NCBI GenBank assembly: GCA_022702545.1
Contig: JAHRBC010000004.1
Span: 3,100,001-3,164,000, forward strand
DNA: 64,000 nucleotides
Direction: 5' to 3'
From: Phycomyces nitens
Lineage: Eukaryota > Mucoromycota > Mucoromycetes > Mucorales > Phycomycetaceae
Under the pieces are notes generated by a model that searched no databases, was not told the origin of the DNA, and saw only the letters and a list, made by a program, of their open reading frames with translations. Numbering within the stretch: the stretch's first letter is position 1; every line of letters starts with the position of its first letter. Positions 24,721 through 36,526 of this stretch are shown in pieces. A program made the translations under genes and the position numbers.

Positions 24721-26898
24721 TAGAGAAAATTCAGTTTTTATTTGAAATATTTCGGAAACTTCATCAATTGTACAGGATACACGTGGCTGTTACTGTAGCA
24801 TTATTCTCTTTCAAATTAAAAAACTAAATAATACATAGACGATCTTCAAAAACCTCCCGACATTACTATCATACAGAACCTTAATAAATATACTTTTAAT
24901 CACAAATTCAAACAGTTTAAATAAATGGATGATACTTTTCATATCAAATATTTATGTACATAGATATGAAATTATCTTATAGCTCTCAATATTTACACAA
25001 ACGTACGTTTTACTATAACTTAAACAATTACTGATTAAACGGTAGCGAGATATTGGATATATATATATATTTAATTGTAAAAAGAACTTGGATATTTTGA
25101 TTTTATTGAGATTCTCCAAGTAGCAGTTGGTGCAAAGTCAAATGATACATTTGCGAGATAAGTTTGTTAATATATTAATGAACCTTAGTAGATCAATAAG
25201 GGCATATTTGGTTTTTTGGGTAAGATATTCTTTCACACTACCTTTTGAAAATCTATCTGTATTCTTTTCATCTAGCTCATTAAATAGTTATATGACTCAT
25301 ATAAACTATAAGAGCGTATCAGCTCAACATATTGTCGTTTCCTCCTTTTGAAATATTATTTTTTCTTCATTACATCATTTCCCCCAATAGTAATATTCTT
25401 TCTTACCTTTAAGCAAGTCCTAGATATTAAAAAAACAGATATTTTGTTTTTATAGTGGTATTCTCGCAATATATAAAGACTCTAAAAAAATAATAAAAAT
25501 TATACATAGAGTTTATTAATGTATTTTTTTTCTACATTAAACTTCAAAATATATAGACATTTTGTACCTAGGATTATTAGATGCTTGAAAAATACTTTTA
25601 TTATTTTCTAAAAGCATCATAATAAGTATTTTCACAAGTCTTTATCTTGTTAATTATTTTGGCTGTGAATTCTATCTTTTGAATATTCTTGGATTCTCTA
25701 AAAGTTTTAGAAGTAAAATTTTACTATAATAGATATTTTGTAATCTGATAGTTTCATTTGCACCGCAACAGGATCAACCGTCTATAGACTCTGTATTCTA
25801 CAATTGTCTTGTAGAAAGTAAAAATATTTCAGCAAGAAAAATAAATAAATATAAACTTTAACCTGTTTCTATTAATTGCTCAAAGAACTGACCCTTTTAA
25901 AGAGTGGATATCCTACAAAAAAAACATTATTTAAAGCTTTAATAAATGTAAATCCCAATTTTATTTGGTATAGAGCACGTATAAGTAATAGTACTAATTA
26001 TGCTAGTAAGGCTGTTTGACTTTCAAGAAAGAAACTTGTATGGGAACACTGACTTGATCAACGAAATTAGATTTCTACCAGAGATGCGTTTTGAAAAGAT
26101 AAATAAGCTTCTTTACTCCAAGCATAATGCTTGGACAAGAAATTTCCTATATTTTTCTAACAAGTTGTATTTCTGGGCCTTTAAATCTTACTATTGGATT
26201 TTAATTATAGACAGTAGATTATTTGCCCTTATTTACAATACCGGGCAAAGTACTTTTATTGACTTGTATTTTATGCTTTTGTACTAAAGATTTTCGTGTT
26301 AAATAAACACTTTATAGCAATATTATCAAGGCAGTTTACTTTTTTACTTTTTAAAATTTATTTTTATATTGCAAAGACTAGAACTCGACTATAAATATTA
26401 ACCAGATTAATAATAAAACAATTGCCTTGTAAAATGAGGTATATTCTGACATGAATATTTAAGGACAAAGCTACTTATCCTTTATTTATATAATCATAAT
26501 TTATAGAATCTTGCTTATTTATCTTATAAAGTCAATATATAGAGCCAATTTATAGTGTAAAGACATGAATAGTTGTACATATACTTTTATTTCTTCTTTC
26601 TCCAATACCTTTTATAGCTTTTTGAATTTAATCGTCTCATTTGTAAAAATAACTACATACCATAAGAAACTAATAATACTATGATGGGATATAATTTATC
26701 CACTAAAAAACAACAAACTTGGCGCACGTTCAATAAGGGTCTTGGCTGTAAAACAAACACCATTTTCTTGGTGCCATGGACTCCACACAATACATCAACA
26801 CTGCAGTAGAGAAAGGTTGCTCTTTTAAGGGGATACACCGGCAGCGATATGGGATGTATTGTAAAATAAGAATAAAAAAAAAGAATACGAATCTATAG

Positions 26899-26923
26899 CC
26901 CTTGTTGTTGTTGTTGTTGTTGT
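26899..26923. repeat. GTT trinucleotide microsatellite
   Basis: About eight perfect GTT units. Confidence 0.9.
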
Positions 26924-27288
26924 TCATATCAAAATAGTTGTTGCTGTTCAGGATCATCCTTTTCAAAATATCGAATATTTTATCAATATTCCACCAGATC
27001 AAAAAAACAAGAAGCTTGTTCACTTTAAGTTTGTTCTTTAACAAGAATCAGGTTCTCTCCTGGGGACAATACTATCAAAATATTATTGTCATGGTGCCAG
27101 AAAAGGTCATAGCTGGCAGTAGTTTAGAGCTGATAATCTGCCTGGCCCCCTCTTTATATTTTATATACACATATAATCCATGCAACTAACCCCTATTTAT
27201 CTTTTTTAAACCGTTGCATTTCCAAGAACTATTTCCCCTGCGTCTCTTTCGCCTACCTTTCATTCACTCATAATCACACGTTCCTGGC

Positions 27289-27313
27289 TCTCTTTCTCTC
27301 TCTCTCTCTCTCT
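27289..27313. repeat. CT dinucleotide repeat
   Basis: TTTCTCTCTCTCTCTCTCTC-type tract just upstream of the transporter ATG; CT tracts are frequent in fungal leaders and promoters. Confidence 0.8.
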
Positions 27314-27339
27314 TGCCTATTTTATATTGAAGCAGATTA

Positions 27340-28721
27340 ATGTCACTAGAACCGAAATACATTGGCTTGATACTTGCCATATGCTCTAGCATGTTGATTG
27401 GTGTCTCATTTGTCATAACAAAAAAGGGCCTCCAAAAGGCTTCCAATGGAAACGGTACGATGACCGCCCTTTATTTCTCCATCACACCAATACACATATC
27501 TATTGATCATATTAAATAACGGTCTCCTATTTTACAGGATGTGCCTCTGACTCTCATCGATATCTTAAGAATCCTGTATGGTGGATAGGTCTACTCACGA
27601 TGGTTAGTGGAGAGATATTAAACTTTGTTGGTAAATAATACATATGCATGCAACGCAGATATTATTATTGACATAAAACTTGCTGGCTAGGCTATACATT
27701 TGCACCTGCGATTCTGATTACCCCTTTGGGTGCCCTGAGTGTTATTATTGGGTAAATAGTTCAGTGCCAACCCTTGAACAAAAGCACCAGTTCGAAGCAT
27801 GCTGTTAATTAATGGTCCAGTCTATAAAATACCACAGTGCTATTCTTGCATCAATATTTCTCAAAGAGCACCTTGGCCCCACAGGGATAATTGGCTGTCT
27901 ACTGTCAGTTATAGGTGCAGTGATCATTGTCTTGCATGCGCCTGAGGATCCTGATGTCCAGAGTGTCCATGAATTACTGACGTTTATGCTACAGCCAGGT
28001 AAGATATGTCTAGATGATAATTAAAATATTTTATATAACACCAAAAAAAAGGGTTTATTGTATATTCTGTGTTTGCGGTCCTGATAACCATCGCGCTCAT
28101 ATGGAAGGCCGTGCCCATGTGGGGCAAATCCAAGGTTATCGTGTATGTAACCATTTGCTCTTTGGTGGGATCATTATCAGTGATGGCCATAAAGGCATTC
28201 GGTATTGCGGTGCGGCTGACAATTGGAGGCAGCAACCAGTTTACACAGCCTTCGACATATTTCTTTGCATTCATGTGCATCATATTTATCCTTACTCAAG
28301 TCAATTACTTTAACAAGGCTCTTGATGCATTTTCCACCAATGTGTAGGTACTGTTTAATTATACGCGCATTTCACTGACATTCTCTTTAGAGTGAACCCT
28401 ATATACTATGTGTGCTTCACAACTGCAACCATTGGCGCCTCTGCGATAATGTACCAAGGGTGGAATAGCGCCAGTCCCATAAATACTATGAGCCTTATCT
28501 GTGGATTTCTCATCATATTTTCTGGAGTATACTTGTTGAATTCCATCTCTCGCAAACCAGCCGATCCTCCAACCTCGCGATTGCTTCCGTTTGGCTCAGC
28601 ATCCTCAGTCCACCAATACCTTTCCCAAATAGACCTCGAGAAGGCTGTGAATAAGGAATACAGTCCTCCAAATAACACAGTCACTCCCAGTGGTCAGCGA
28701 ACACGATGCATGTCAATCTAA
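27340..28721 (+). CDS. NIPA-family magnesium transporter
   Basis: Multi-pass membrane protein of the NIPA (DUF803) family, proposed Mg2+ transporters of plasma or endosomal membranes. Exons 27340-27454, 27538-27630, 27691-27751, 27838-27998, 28052-28343 and 28391-28721 encode 350 aa. Family blocks in order are KYIGLILAICSSMLIGVSF, KNPVWWIGLLTMV, GEILNFVGYTFAPAILITPL, GALSVIIGAILASIFLKE, VIIVLHAPED, LVGSLSVMAIKAFGIAV, NQFTQPSTYFF, QVNYFNKALDAFSTN, NPIYYVCFTTATIGAS and FSGVYLLNSISRK. About nine hydrophobic segments are visible, with a hydrophilic C-terminal tail of about 55 residues. All junctions are GT-AG. Start ATG chosen because it opens with the conserved first helix. Ion specificity is family knowledge, not shown here. 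Confidence 0.95.
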
Positions 28722-28931
28722 GAGCGTTCCAACATACACCATATATACACCAGCCCATACACATATTCATAAACACATTTAACTACCTCTGAGTCAACAA
28801 ATACGAGCCATGCTGTTATTTATGATTCAACATTAAAAAAAAAAGAAAGTGAGGCGAGGAATGGAGCTGTACATGTGCGTGAAGGGGAAATGAAGGGGAT
28901 AGGAGTAAAAAAAAATGAGTGTTTTTTTTGT

Positions 28932-29168
28932 CTAGAATTCAGTGGAATCAGCATGGCCATTAGAGCCTCGAAGACGCTTCTTCTCTTCCTTTAGACCCTG
29001 ATGGAGTTGATGAAGCTGGGAAGCCACAGTGTTGTTGGCAGCATGAATTGCTACACCATCATGCAAGAATTTGTCGAGAAATGAGTTGGCTGCTCCAAGA
29101 GAGATTGTATGGGATTCCTGGATCTTCAGGTTCAGTGGCAGGGCTTGATTCTTCAGGTTGGTACTCAT
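28932..29168 (-). CDS. small conserved-looking protein, unknown function
   Basis: A single-exon frame of 78 aa (MSTNLKNQALPLNLKIQES...) with codon use and GC content like true exons and unlike the AT-rich flanks. Sequence is mostly helical and amphipathic (AANSFLDKFLHDG, ASQLHQLHQGLKEEKKRL), with a basic C-terminus and no membrane segment or signal. It could be a small subunit of a nuclear or cytoskeletal complex, but I recognise no family. It sits tail-to-tail with the NIPA transporter gene (stop codons about 210 bp apart) and head-to-head with the coiled-coil gene. Confidence 0.6.
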   Translation of the reverse strand: MSTNLKNQALPLNLKIQESHTISLGAANSFLDKFLHDGVAIHAANNTVASQLHQLHQGLKEEKKRLRGSNGHADSTEF

Positions 29169-29535
29169 GGTTGTGTTGCAGAAAAATCAAAGAGTGTGAA
29201 AACAATAAAATGAAAATTAAAGATCAACCAAGCCACCGGCAATCCTCGTTCTATCTTCCCTTCTGAGATTTAAATATAATGCCACCTAGCCACACCAGGA
29301 TCACAAGGTGAAAAGGATACTGTGGCATATAGAAGATGTCGAGCAAGAAAATACTAATTTTAGATTTTATTGAGCTTGTGTCCCAAATATAACAACTCAA
29401 GGGATGTTTGTCCTCAAAGACCTTAAAAAATGGGGGTGGGGGGAGCAAGATGGGCTGGGGACAACAGAATGATATTTAAATATTAGTTGCTGAGTCGGAC
29501 AATGAGGCGCATCATCTTTCTTTCACATTTACACA

Positions 29536-30404
29536 ATGACAGATGAAGAACTTGGAAGAGACAGTAAGAGGTTGACAATGACAATTGATTTATGCTAATC
29601 CGGGTAATGGGCTATAAAGATGCTGGACGAGTAGGTCGATCGACAGGTACTGACATTGGCGAGTTGCAACAAAAGATATCAAATGCAGAACGAGAGTTGG
29701 GGCAGTTGCGTCTTGAGCTGGACCAGACGCGGCAACAGGCCAAGGCTGCTGAGCTTCATGCCCAGGAGAGTGGAAGGACAAACCGAAAACTAAAGACAGA
29801 GATCCAGACACTCACAGATATGTCGAATCGTAAGGACAGACAGGCCGAGAATGCCAAAGCAACGGCTTTCTTCTTTGAGGGCCAGGTTAAGAAGTATACG
29901 GATGAGATCGAGACAGCACGCCAGGGAATGGGTCACCTAAAGGAATTGGATGATGAGCTTCAAAAGGCCAAACAAGAGCAGGAGGCTTTGGAACGCTGTG
30001 CTCAGGAGGAGTATGGCCAGGTCAGAGAGCAGATTCGCCAGACACAGGAAAAGTACAAGAACGAAAAAGAAGAGCTTCGTCAAGTAGTCCTCAAGGCATA
30101 TGAGGATCTGGCCGAGACATCTGGCCGTGCACTAAAGATCCAAGAAGAAGTCCAAGCACGGATCAAGGCCGAGCTACCGAAACAAGGGGTTGAGGAACTG
30201 GCAGGGGAACACGAGGCAATGGAGCGGCGCCAAATGGTGACCATCAAAGCAGTCCAAGCAGAGGTGGCTGTACTCCAAAAGGCATTAGAGCAATCTGATC
30301 AGACAACGGCCTCTTATGAACAGGTTATGCTTACCGTCAAGGCAGAAATGGACAGAATAATGCGACGCCTTAGAGTCATTGACCAGGCAAACGAAAGCCA
30401 TTGA
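29536..30404 (+). CDS. coiled-coil protein of unknown function
   Basis: Exons 29536-29563 (MTDEELGRD) and 29620-30404 give 270 aa. The 56-nt intron has GTAAGA, a branch-point-like TGCTAATC and an AAAG acceptor, and it links the short N-terminus in frame. From about residue 20 to the end the protein is rich in Gln, Glu, Lys and Arg with heptad spacing (IGELQQKISNAERELGQLR, LELDQTRQQAKAAELH), i.e. a long parallel coiled coil. No globular domain or targeting signal visible. It may be a structural or tethering protein; I cannot assign a family. It lies head-to-head with the small gene at 28932-29168 (367-bp gap) and upstream of the RING-CH gene. Confidence 0.8.
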
Positions 30405-30520
30405 ACCTGTTGACAGTCGAATACAATCCAATACTTTTCAATAAATACCCTTTACTCTTCAGAATCTATAGTGTTTCAATTTTTTTTTAGCTTGACATAC
30501 ATGGCACCAGCATTGACGTC

Positions 30521-30527
30521 ATATAAA
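30521..30527 (+). promoter_or_regulatory. TATA box of the RING-CH gene
   Basis: ATATAAA lies 62-68 bp before the ATG at 30589 and only about 11 bp before an earlier in-frame ATG at 30538, which favours 30589 as the start. Confidence 0.5.
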
Positions 30528-30588
30528 CCCTTTGTCTATGCAAAAATGTCCCCACTTGTTTCTTTCTTTCCTCTTCTTTATTTTCCTC

Positions 30589-32183
30589 ATGTCTCATTTC
30601 CGTTGTCCAAGTTCTTCTTTGGTGGGTGCTGCCGGCTATTATGCCTATCAGCGTCCTTCTAGCACTGCTGACCTTCCGCACACAAACCGCAGTGTATTTG
30701 ACTCTCCGTACACGATCAGCAGCACAGCAATGAGTTCCCTGGACAAGACAGACGACGACAATGATGGAGGGGGATCGACTCTATCATATTCGTCCTACTC
30801 TTCCTCTTCCTCTTCCTCTTCCACCATACTCGCATCAAAGCCAGTGATTACCCAGCTACATTCCAATTCCCACACACAGCACCCCCGACAGCCCCCCACA
30901 AATACCACAGAAACCAATGAAGCTCAAAAACGATGTTGGATATGTTTTGGAGAAGACAGTGATTCAGAGGGTAGATGGGTAAGGCCTTGTCGATGTTCGT
31001 TGGTCTCCCACGAAGAATGCCTTCTTGACTGGATCACTGAGAATCAAAAAGATTCTCCCTCCAAGAAGGTCCATTGCCCTCAATGTGCCGCACCCTATTA
31101 CCTGTCCGAAGCACGCAACATCCCTTTGGCCCTCCTTGGCCTTGTAGACCAGTGGGTTCATACTGCAGCCCCTTACCTTGCAGTGCTCGGATTGGGCTGC
31201 TCTATGCTTGTCGTGTCTACAACATATGGAGCACACACAGTCCTGACACTCATGGGAGAAAAGGAAGGTGGCAATCTAATGGGTCATCCATCGACCTGGT
31301 CATGGCGTACCTGGGTAGGTTTGCCCATGATCCCGGTTTCATTGGTAGCCTCCCGTTCACGGTGGGCTGACGCAATCCTCCCAGCAGCAGCAACACTACT
31401 TTTAAGAGCAACAGGAAGTACTTCTCGCACTCGCCTACGATGGCCTCCCTCGCCTGCTGTGATGCTGGGGCTACTACCCTGGGTTAGACTGGTTTATAAT
31501 GGAATACAGGCTCTGGTACAACGAAGACTTTCTTTCAGATTATCCGATTCAACACATCGAGAACAACAATCACATCAAACAACTTCATCATCATTTGTGG
31601 CATTGGTCCAAGGCCAGGCAGGAAGGGCGTCCACAAGAACAGGCACGGGGCGTGGACAGACCAGTGACCTGGTGGAGCATGATGTAAATGAAGTACGGAA
31701 TCAATACCAGGAGAGAAGAGAAGACGATATCTTTGATGACGATGGTCCTGGCTTGAGTGTCACGATAATTGGTGCTCTTTTGTGGCCCACAATCAGTAGC
31801 ATAATTGGAAGGTAGGGGGTATTTTGTGGCTATATATACGTGTGAAATTGACTCTTTAAATTGCAATCAGCTGCCTGTCTCGGTTTAAGCCCGTCCAAAA
31901 GTACTTTCCTGACCCCTTTCATAGAAACATCTTGGGTGGTTGCTTGTTTGTCGTAGCAAAGGTAAAGAAAAAAGAAAAAGAAAAAGCCTTGAATTTGTCA
32001 GCAAAGTCTTGTAAAATTAAGTGGTCTAATTGATACGCTTTTTGGGATTTGTAATTGATTTCAATCTAATGGGAACTCTCTATGTAGGATATTGCCAATC
32101 TGATATACAAGTATGAGCGTATTCGCCAGCGCAGATCCCGCCATGTGAGGAATTATGATGAGATAAAGAAAGGCCGTCTGTAA
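30589..32183 (+). CDS. MARCHF5: MARCH5-like RING-CH membrane E3 ubiquitin ligase
   Basis: Exons 30589-31811, 31871-31961 and 32088-32183 encode 469 aa. After a low-complexity Ser/Asp-rich N-terminus (about 1-110), a C4HC3 RING-CH finger begins at Cys116 (CWICFG ... WVRPCRCSLVSHEECLLDWI ... VHCPQC). It matches MARCH5 rather than MARCH6, including PYYLSEARNIP after the finger. Four hydrophobic segments follow (around LALLGLVDQWV, YLAVLGLGCSMLVV, WVGLPMIPVSLVA, and SVTIIGALLWPTISSIIG), then PVQKYFPDPFHRNILGG as in the animal protein. MARCH5 acts at the outer mitochondrial membrane on fission and quality-control factors; that location here is inference. The loop between TM3 and TM4 carries a Ser/Thr/Gln-rich insertion absent from animal MARCH5. 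Confidence 0.92.
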
Positions 32184-32572
32184 TAGCCATGAACCTCTTT
32201 ATTGTCTCATTTGACTCGTCCAATACACATTCCCTCTTTACACTTGAGCCCTTGTCAACACACCCCCGGTCCCTGAACTGGTTACATAAGCAGCGCTTAC
32301 ACCAGTCTAAACCATCCCCTTCTTTTTCTTTTTTTATTATTATTAATATTTTTGGTTTGCCACCCATTCCACCCACATATAGCCAACAAAATACACCATC
32401 CTCGTTGAACCGAACCCCAATTCTAGTCTCTTTCTATCAGTTGTATCTTGTCTCCGCTCAGGAATATAAGTAAAAAGGAACAAAGTCCCGCCCCTTTTCT
32501 TTATTTGTATTGTACCTGCCTCTTCTATTTTATTCAGCCAAATCTTCTTCTTTTTTTTTCCACCTACTCATC

Positions 32573-33895
32573 ATGCGTCTCATCATTCGCCAAGACTATG
32601 ACGAAGTCTCTGCTTATTCTGGTAGACACTCTTATTTACATACAGCTCTTGTTGGTCTTACTTGTATTTCACTAGCGTCTTATGTTAAGGAGCGTATAAA
32701 CCAATTCGAACCCACAAAAGAAAGACCGTTTGTTCTTGGTTTGCCCACTGGGTCATCGCCTATTGGTGTCTACCACAAACTAGTCGAATTCTATGCTGCT
32801 GGAGAAGTCAGCTTTGAACACGTTGTCACCTTTAATATGGACGAATATGTTGGCCTGCCAAGGTATTCAAACAATAATACACTGTCCAGCTAATAGTAAT
32901 AACAACAACAACAATAATAATCATATTATATTCAAAACAGAAACCACCCTCAATCCTACCGCACATTCATGTGGAATCATCTCTTTAGACATGTCGACAT
33001 CAAACTAGAGAATGTTCACATTCTCGATGGAAATGCCGAGAATCTTGACGAGGAATGTCGTAAATTTGAAGCAGAGATCGCCAAACTTGGTGGCATAGAA
33101 CTCTTCTTGGGAGGTAGGACAAGTAGTGGCCAAAAGGAAATCCGTAATAAATGGAATGAAAGGCATAGACGTGCACGTGTAGCCTAAATTAGAGATTCAT
33201 AGGCATTGGCCCAGATGGACACATTGCCTTTAATGAACCCGGATCTTCTCTCACATCGAGAACACGCGTAAAGACACTCGCGTATGAAACAATCATTGCC
33301 AATGCCCGGTTCTTTGGTGGAGATGTGTCTCGCGTCCCTAAACTCGCCTTGACGGTTGGTGTAGCGTAAGTTGTGTCACAAAGACTAGCATAAACGAGGT
33401 CTTTTTTGTGCTAATGTATTTGCGCAGGACGGTTATGGACGCAAGAGAGGTTGTTATCGTAATTACTGGGGCCCACAAGAGTCTTGCATTGTCAAAGTGT
33501 ATCGAAGAGGGTGTGAATCATATGTGGACTGTTTCTTCAATTCAAATGCATCCAAAAGGACTGATTGTCTGTGATGAAGACGCCACATTGGAGCTTCATG
33601 TCAAGGTGTGTATTAACCTTGTTAAGCAATTGTGGTAGCTAAACAGTCTTTTTGATAGACTGTCAAGTACTTTAAATCAATTGAACATGTGCACCATTCC
33701 ATCATTGGGCCACATAACTTGGGTTTGCAAGGCAATCTTTTGCGCAATATGATCAATACAGACCAGGCAGCCAAGCGAAGAAGACGGCTGATGCTCCAAA
33801 GCCTATTGAATAACGACGACGATAACAATGGCTACGAATCTCCACTATCTTCATCAGATGAGAATGACATTGGATCCAAACGAAAGCGTGTATAA
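32573..33895 (+). CDS. GNPDA: glucosamine-6-phosphate deaminase
   Basis: Converts glucosamine 6-phosphate to fructose 6-phosphate and ammonia, the last step of chitin/GlcNAc catabolism. Exons 32573-32621, 32676-32862, 32941-33113, 33203-33365, 33428-33605 and 33659-33895 give 328 aa. Catalytic residues fall at the same positions as in E. coli NagB: Asp72 in [11 protein letters not shown], and Asp141, His143 and Glu148 in [13 protein letters not shown]. Other hallmarks are [37 protein letters not shown] [16 protein letters not shown] and [14 protein letters not shown]. The C-terminus runs about 60 residues past the bacterial enzyme and is rich in Arg, Asp and Ser ([16 protein letters not shown]), ending in KRKRV. 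No other GlcNAc genes are nearby. Confidence 0.96.
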
Positions 33896-34158
33896 CAATT
33901 CACAGCACTCTACACCACAGCACTCTCATTCATGACTCCATTATGTATCTATAAATCACTCTACATCTTTACGTTTCTGCTGCCTAAAGACAATAAACAA
34001 GAAACCAATTCACAATATATACATTCAATATCTCTGTATTCCCATTTGTCTTGGCAACCCGTATTAGATATTTAAGCCCAGAAACCCAAAAAAAAATCCC
34101 CATTGTCCCCATCCTCAATCTAAATTCATCCTCCACGCTTCTTTACGACCTTGGTGCA

Positions 34159-36526
34159 ATGCAAAACAGCCGCCAGAATTCAAAGCAGTTTCCCTGTGAG
34201 CGCAAGTCATCATACAATCAAGTTCAATCCCATTCACTCCATCTTCTAAATCGTCTCAATCTTTTATAGAATGCCGCCAACACAAGCGTCGTTGCAGCTA
34301 TGATCAGCCATGCACAAGGTAATCTATCATTTTGACAAGACGATGCTCATTAGTGTCTATAGGTGCGAGAAATTTAGTTTGGACTGTACGTATAATGAAA
34401 CCATAACACCAGACGACCAGGAATATATCAAGGAACTTGCCATGCTACAAGAAGTACAAACCCTTCAAGACAATCTGACGGAAATAGAAAACGAGCTGCG
34501 CCAACTTGGTTCAGTCAAACAAAAACCACACACCTCCCTTGGTGTAACTACCAGCCCTGCTACCATCGGCGGCCTTGATTATCACGCTGTCCAACTGGCC
34601 AGTCCTCCTGTTTCTCCCTCTAAAAATACCTCACCTCGAAAGAGGTCAAAGAAAATCACTCAGACTAAATTAGGGTTCAAGATTGCAGTCAAAGAGAACG
34701 AGCCCTGTGAACCTACTCCCTGGACACTCACAGTCACAAAGGGTCGATTCGAAATCAGTACGTTTATCAAGACCCACAAAGACCTTCAGAACCAGATCCA
34801 AAACATTGCGTCTACGATCCAGTACCAGTATCTTATTCCTAGTACGTGGAATAGCCACACCACTCCAAGTCCAGTCGTTCCTGTTCTTCGAAAGATGGTC
34901 TATAAGCGATACAACAAATCATTTATGATAAACATGACACCCAGCATACTCTTGCTGACCCAGAGAAGCGATTCTTCCAGAGGATCAAATACAGAGATAA
35001 ATATCACACTGACCACAGTAGAAGATACTACTCGCCAATTGCTCTACATCTATACTCAATGTCAACACCTCCAGCATTTCTGTATACATATACCAACCTT
35101 TATCTCAATGGTTTCCACTACAAAAACTACAGACTGCCTACTAATCAATGCTCTGTGTGCCATGATATGTTCTCTGCGCTGTAAGCACATATTGTTGGTC
35201 GTACCAATGGAGGATTTGTGTTCCTATGGAGAATATTACTTTGCAAAAGCCCGCGATCTATTGTCTGATAAATTCGATCAAATCAGCCTTGAAACCCTGG
35301 CAGCATACTGCTTCCTCTCATTTTATAAACACAAATCATCTCAATTGGAAGATGCAAATCGCTATTGTTCCATTGCAAGGCGTCTGTCCAACTTACTAGA
35401 ATCCGAGTTTAGTGCTTCCTCAGATGAAGATGAGACCAAGGGTCAAAGGATCATGTACTCTCGTCTCTGCCGATTCCTTGAGCATATTACATCCTTGATT
35501 GAAGCATCATATTATACATTCAAAAAAGCAAAGCATGTCTCTATGGAATCTCATAAGCGCTATGGTACCAAGGGCTATACTCAATCTATTCCTCGGACTA
35601 TGGTTACCATCAAGTTGGAAACCACTGAAGGAGACACACCTGAAGAATTGCGTGCAATCAGGATGCACAATACTGTCGAAGATCTTCAGAAAGAGATTAT
35701 GTTTTCGCTTAATATCACTCAAACCTACAACTTGCCACATTTCATTGAATTTTTTGGCCATCGTGTCGAAGCAAGCATTCGAAAGTGGTACAGCAAAACA
35801 CTTCCAGCAGAAGATAGACTGAGCATGCCTCTATTTGACAGTTATATTAGAGACGAGGTCTATTTTGCTACTCTTGAGCGGGAATGCCAGCAATCTCCCA
35901 TTCCCTGTCTCACGACTCTTATTGCCTATCGAGAATACCTGGTGCTTTCTCAATCGTATATGCCCAAGGTGATCTACGATGTCAAGCTATATGTTGACAA
36001 GCTCAAGCACTGGAGAGAAACTGGGGGAAGTGGCTATACGGACGAGCGTTCGAACCACAAGATGAACAGGTGGATTCACAAGATGACTTATATGCAAGAC
36101 TATCTTGGCTTTGATGGCACTTCTGAAGAATATCGAAACTTGATTTATGATGCCATGTGTCCCTCGGCACTGACCCTTGACTTTCCAATCTACCACATCT
36201 CTATTCACACAGCAATCAATACTGTCCGATTATTACAATTCCTTCGAACAGCGTCGTTCTCATGCTTCTTTGACATCCAGCTGGCCATAAATGCTTTTAA
36301 TATCCTTTTGAGGGCCTCTAAACTCAACTACCAGCGCCCAGGCGACTCTCTTGCTACAATTGAATCTATTCATGCCAACCTTATCATTTGTTTTGCCATG
36401 ATCCAAGACGAGTTTTACAAATGGCCACACCAAAGCAAAAATACCGAACATATGGAGAAGATGGAAAAGGAATTCAGAGAAGAGATTTCGTCCGTCAAAC
36501 CTGAAAAAGTCTACCCAACACCATAG
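34159..36526 (+). CDS. Zn2Cys6 fungal transcription factor
   Basis: Exons 34159-34201, 34270-34318 and 34363-36526 encode 751 aa. The binuclear zinc cluster is assembled across three exons: Cys13, Cys16, Cys23, Cys29, Cys32 and Cys39 with spacing C-x2-C-x6-C-x5-C-x2-C-x6-C (PCEQCRQHKRRC, then SYDQPCTRCEKFSLDC). The first intron is GC-AG with donor GCAAGT; without it the cluster is broken. A short coiled coil follows (ELAMLQEVQTLQDNLTEI), the usual dimerisation element, then a basic segment (SPRKRSKKITQTKLG). The long helical remainder resembles the middle homology region (LINALCAMICSL, YFAKARDLLSDKFDQISLET, SIARRLSNLLESE). Targets unknown. A DNA-binding regulator in the nucleus is a safe inference. 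Only one ATG precedes the cluster in frame. Confidence 0.93.

Larger units (their letters stand above)
24721..27339. other. AT-rich intergenic region
   Basis: Very AT-rich. The longest frame with a start (26000-26287, plus, 95 codons) resembles no family I know and has the same base composition as its surroundings. Contains a GTT repeat and a CT repeat listed separately. The last 150 bp are C/T-rich, the likely promoter/leader of the transporter gene. Confidence 0.5.
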
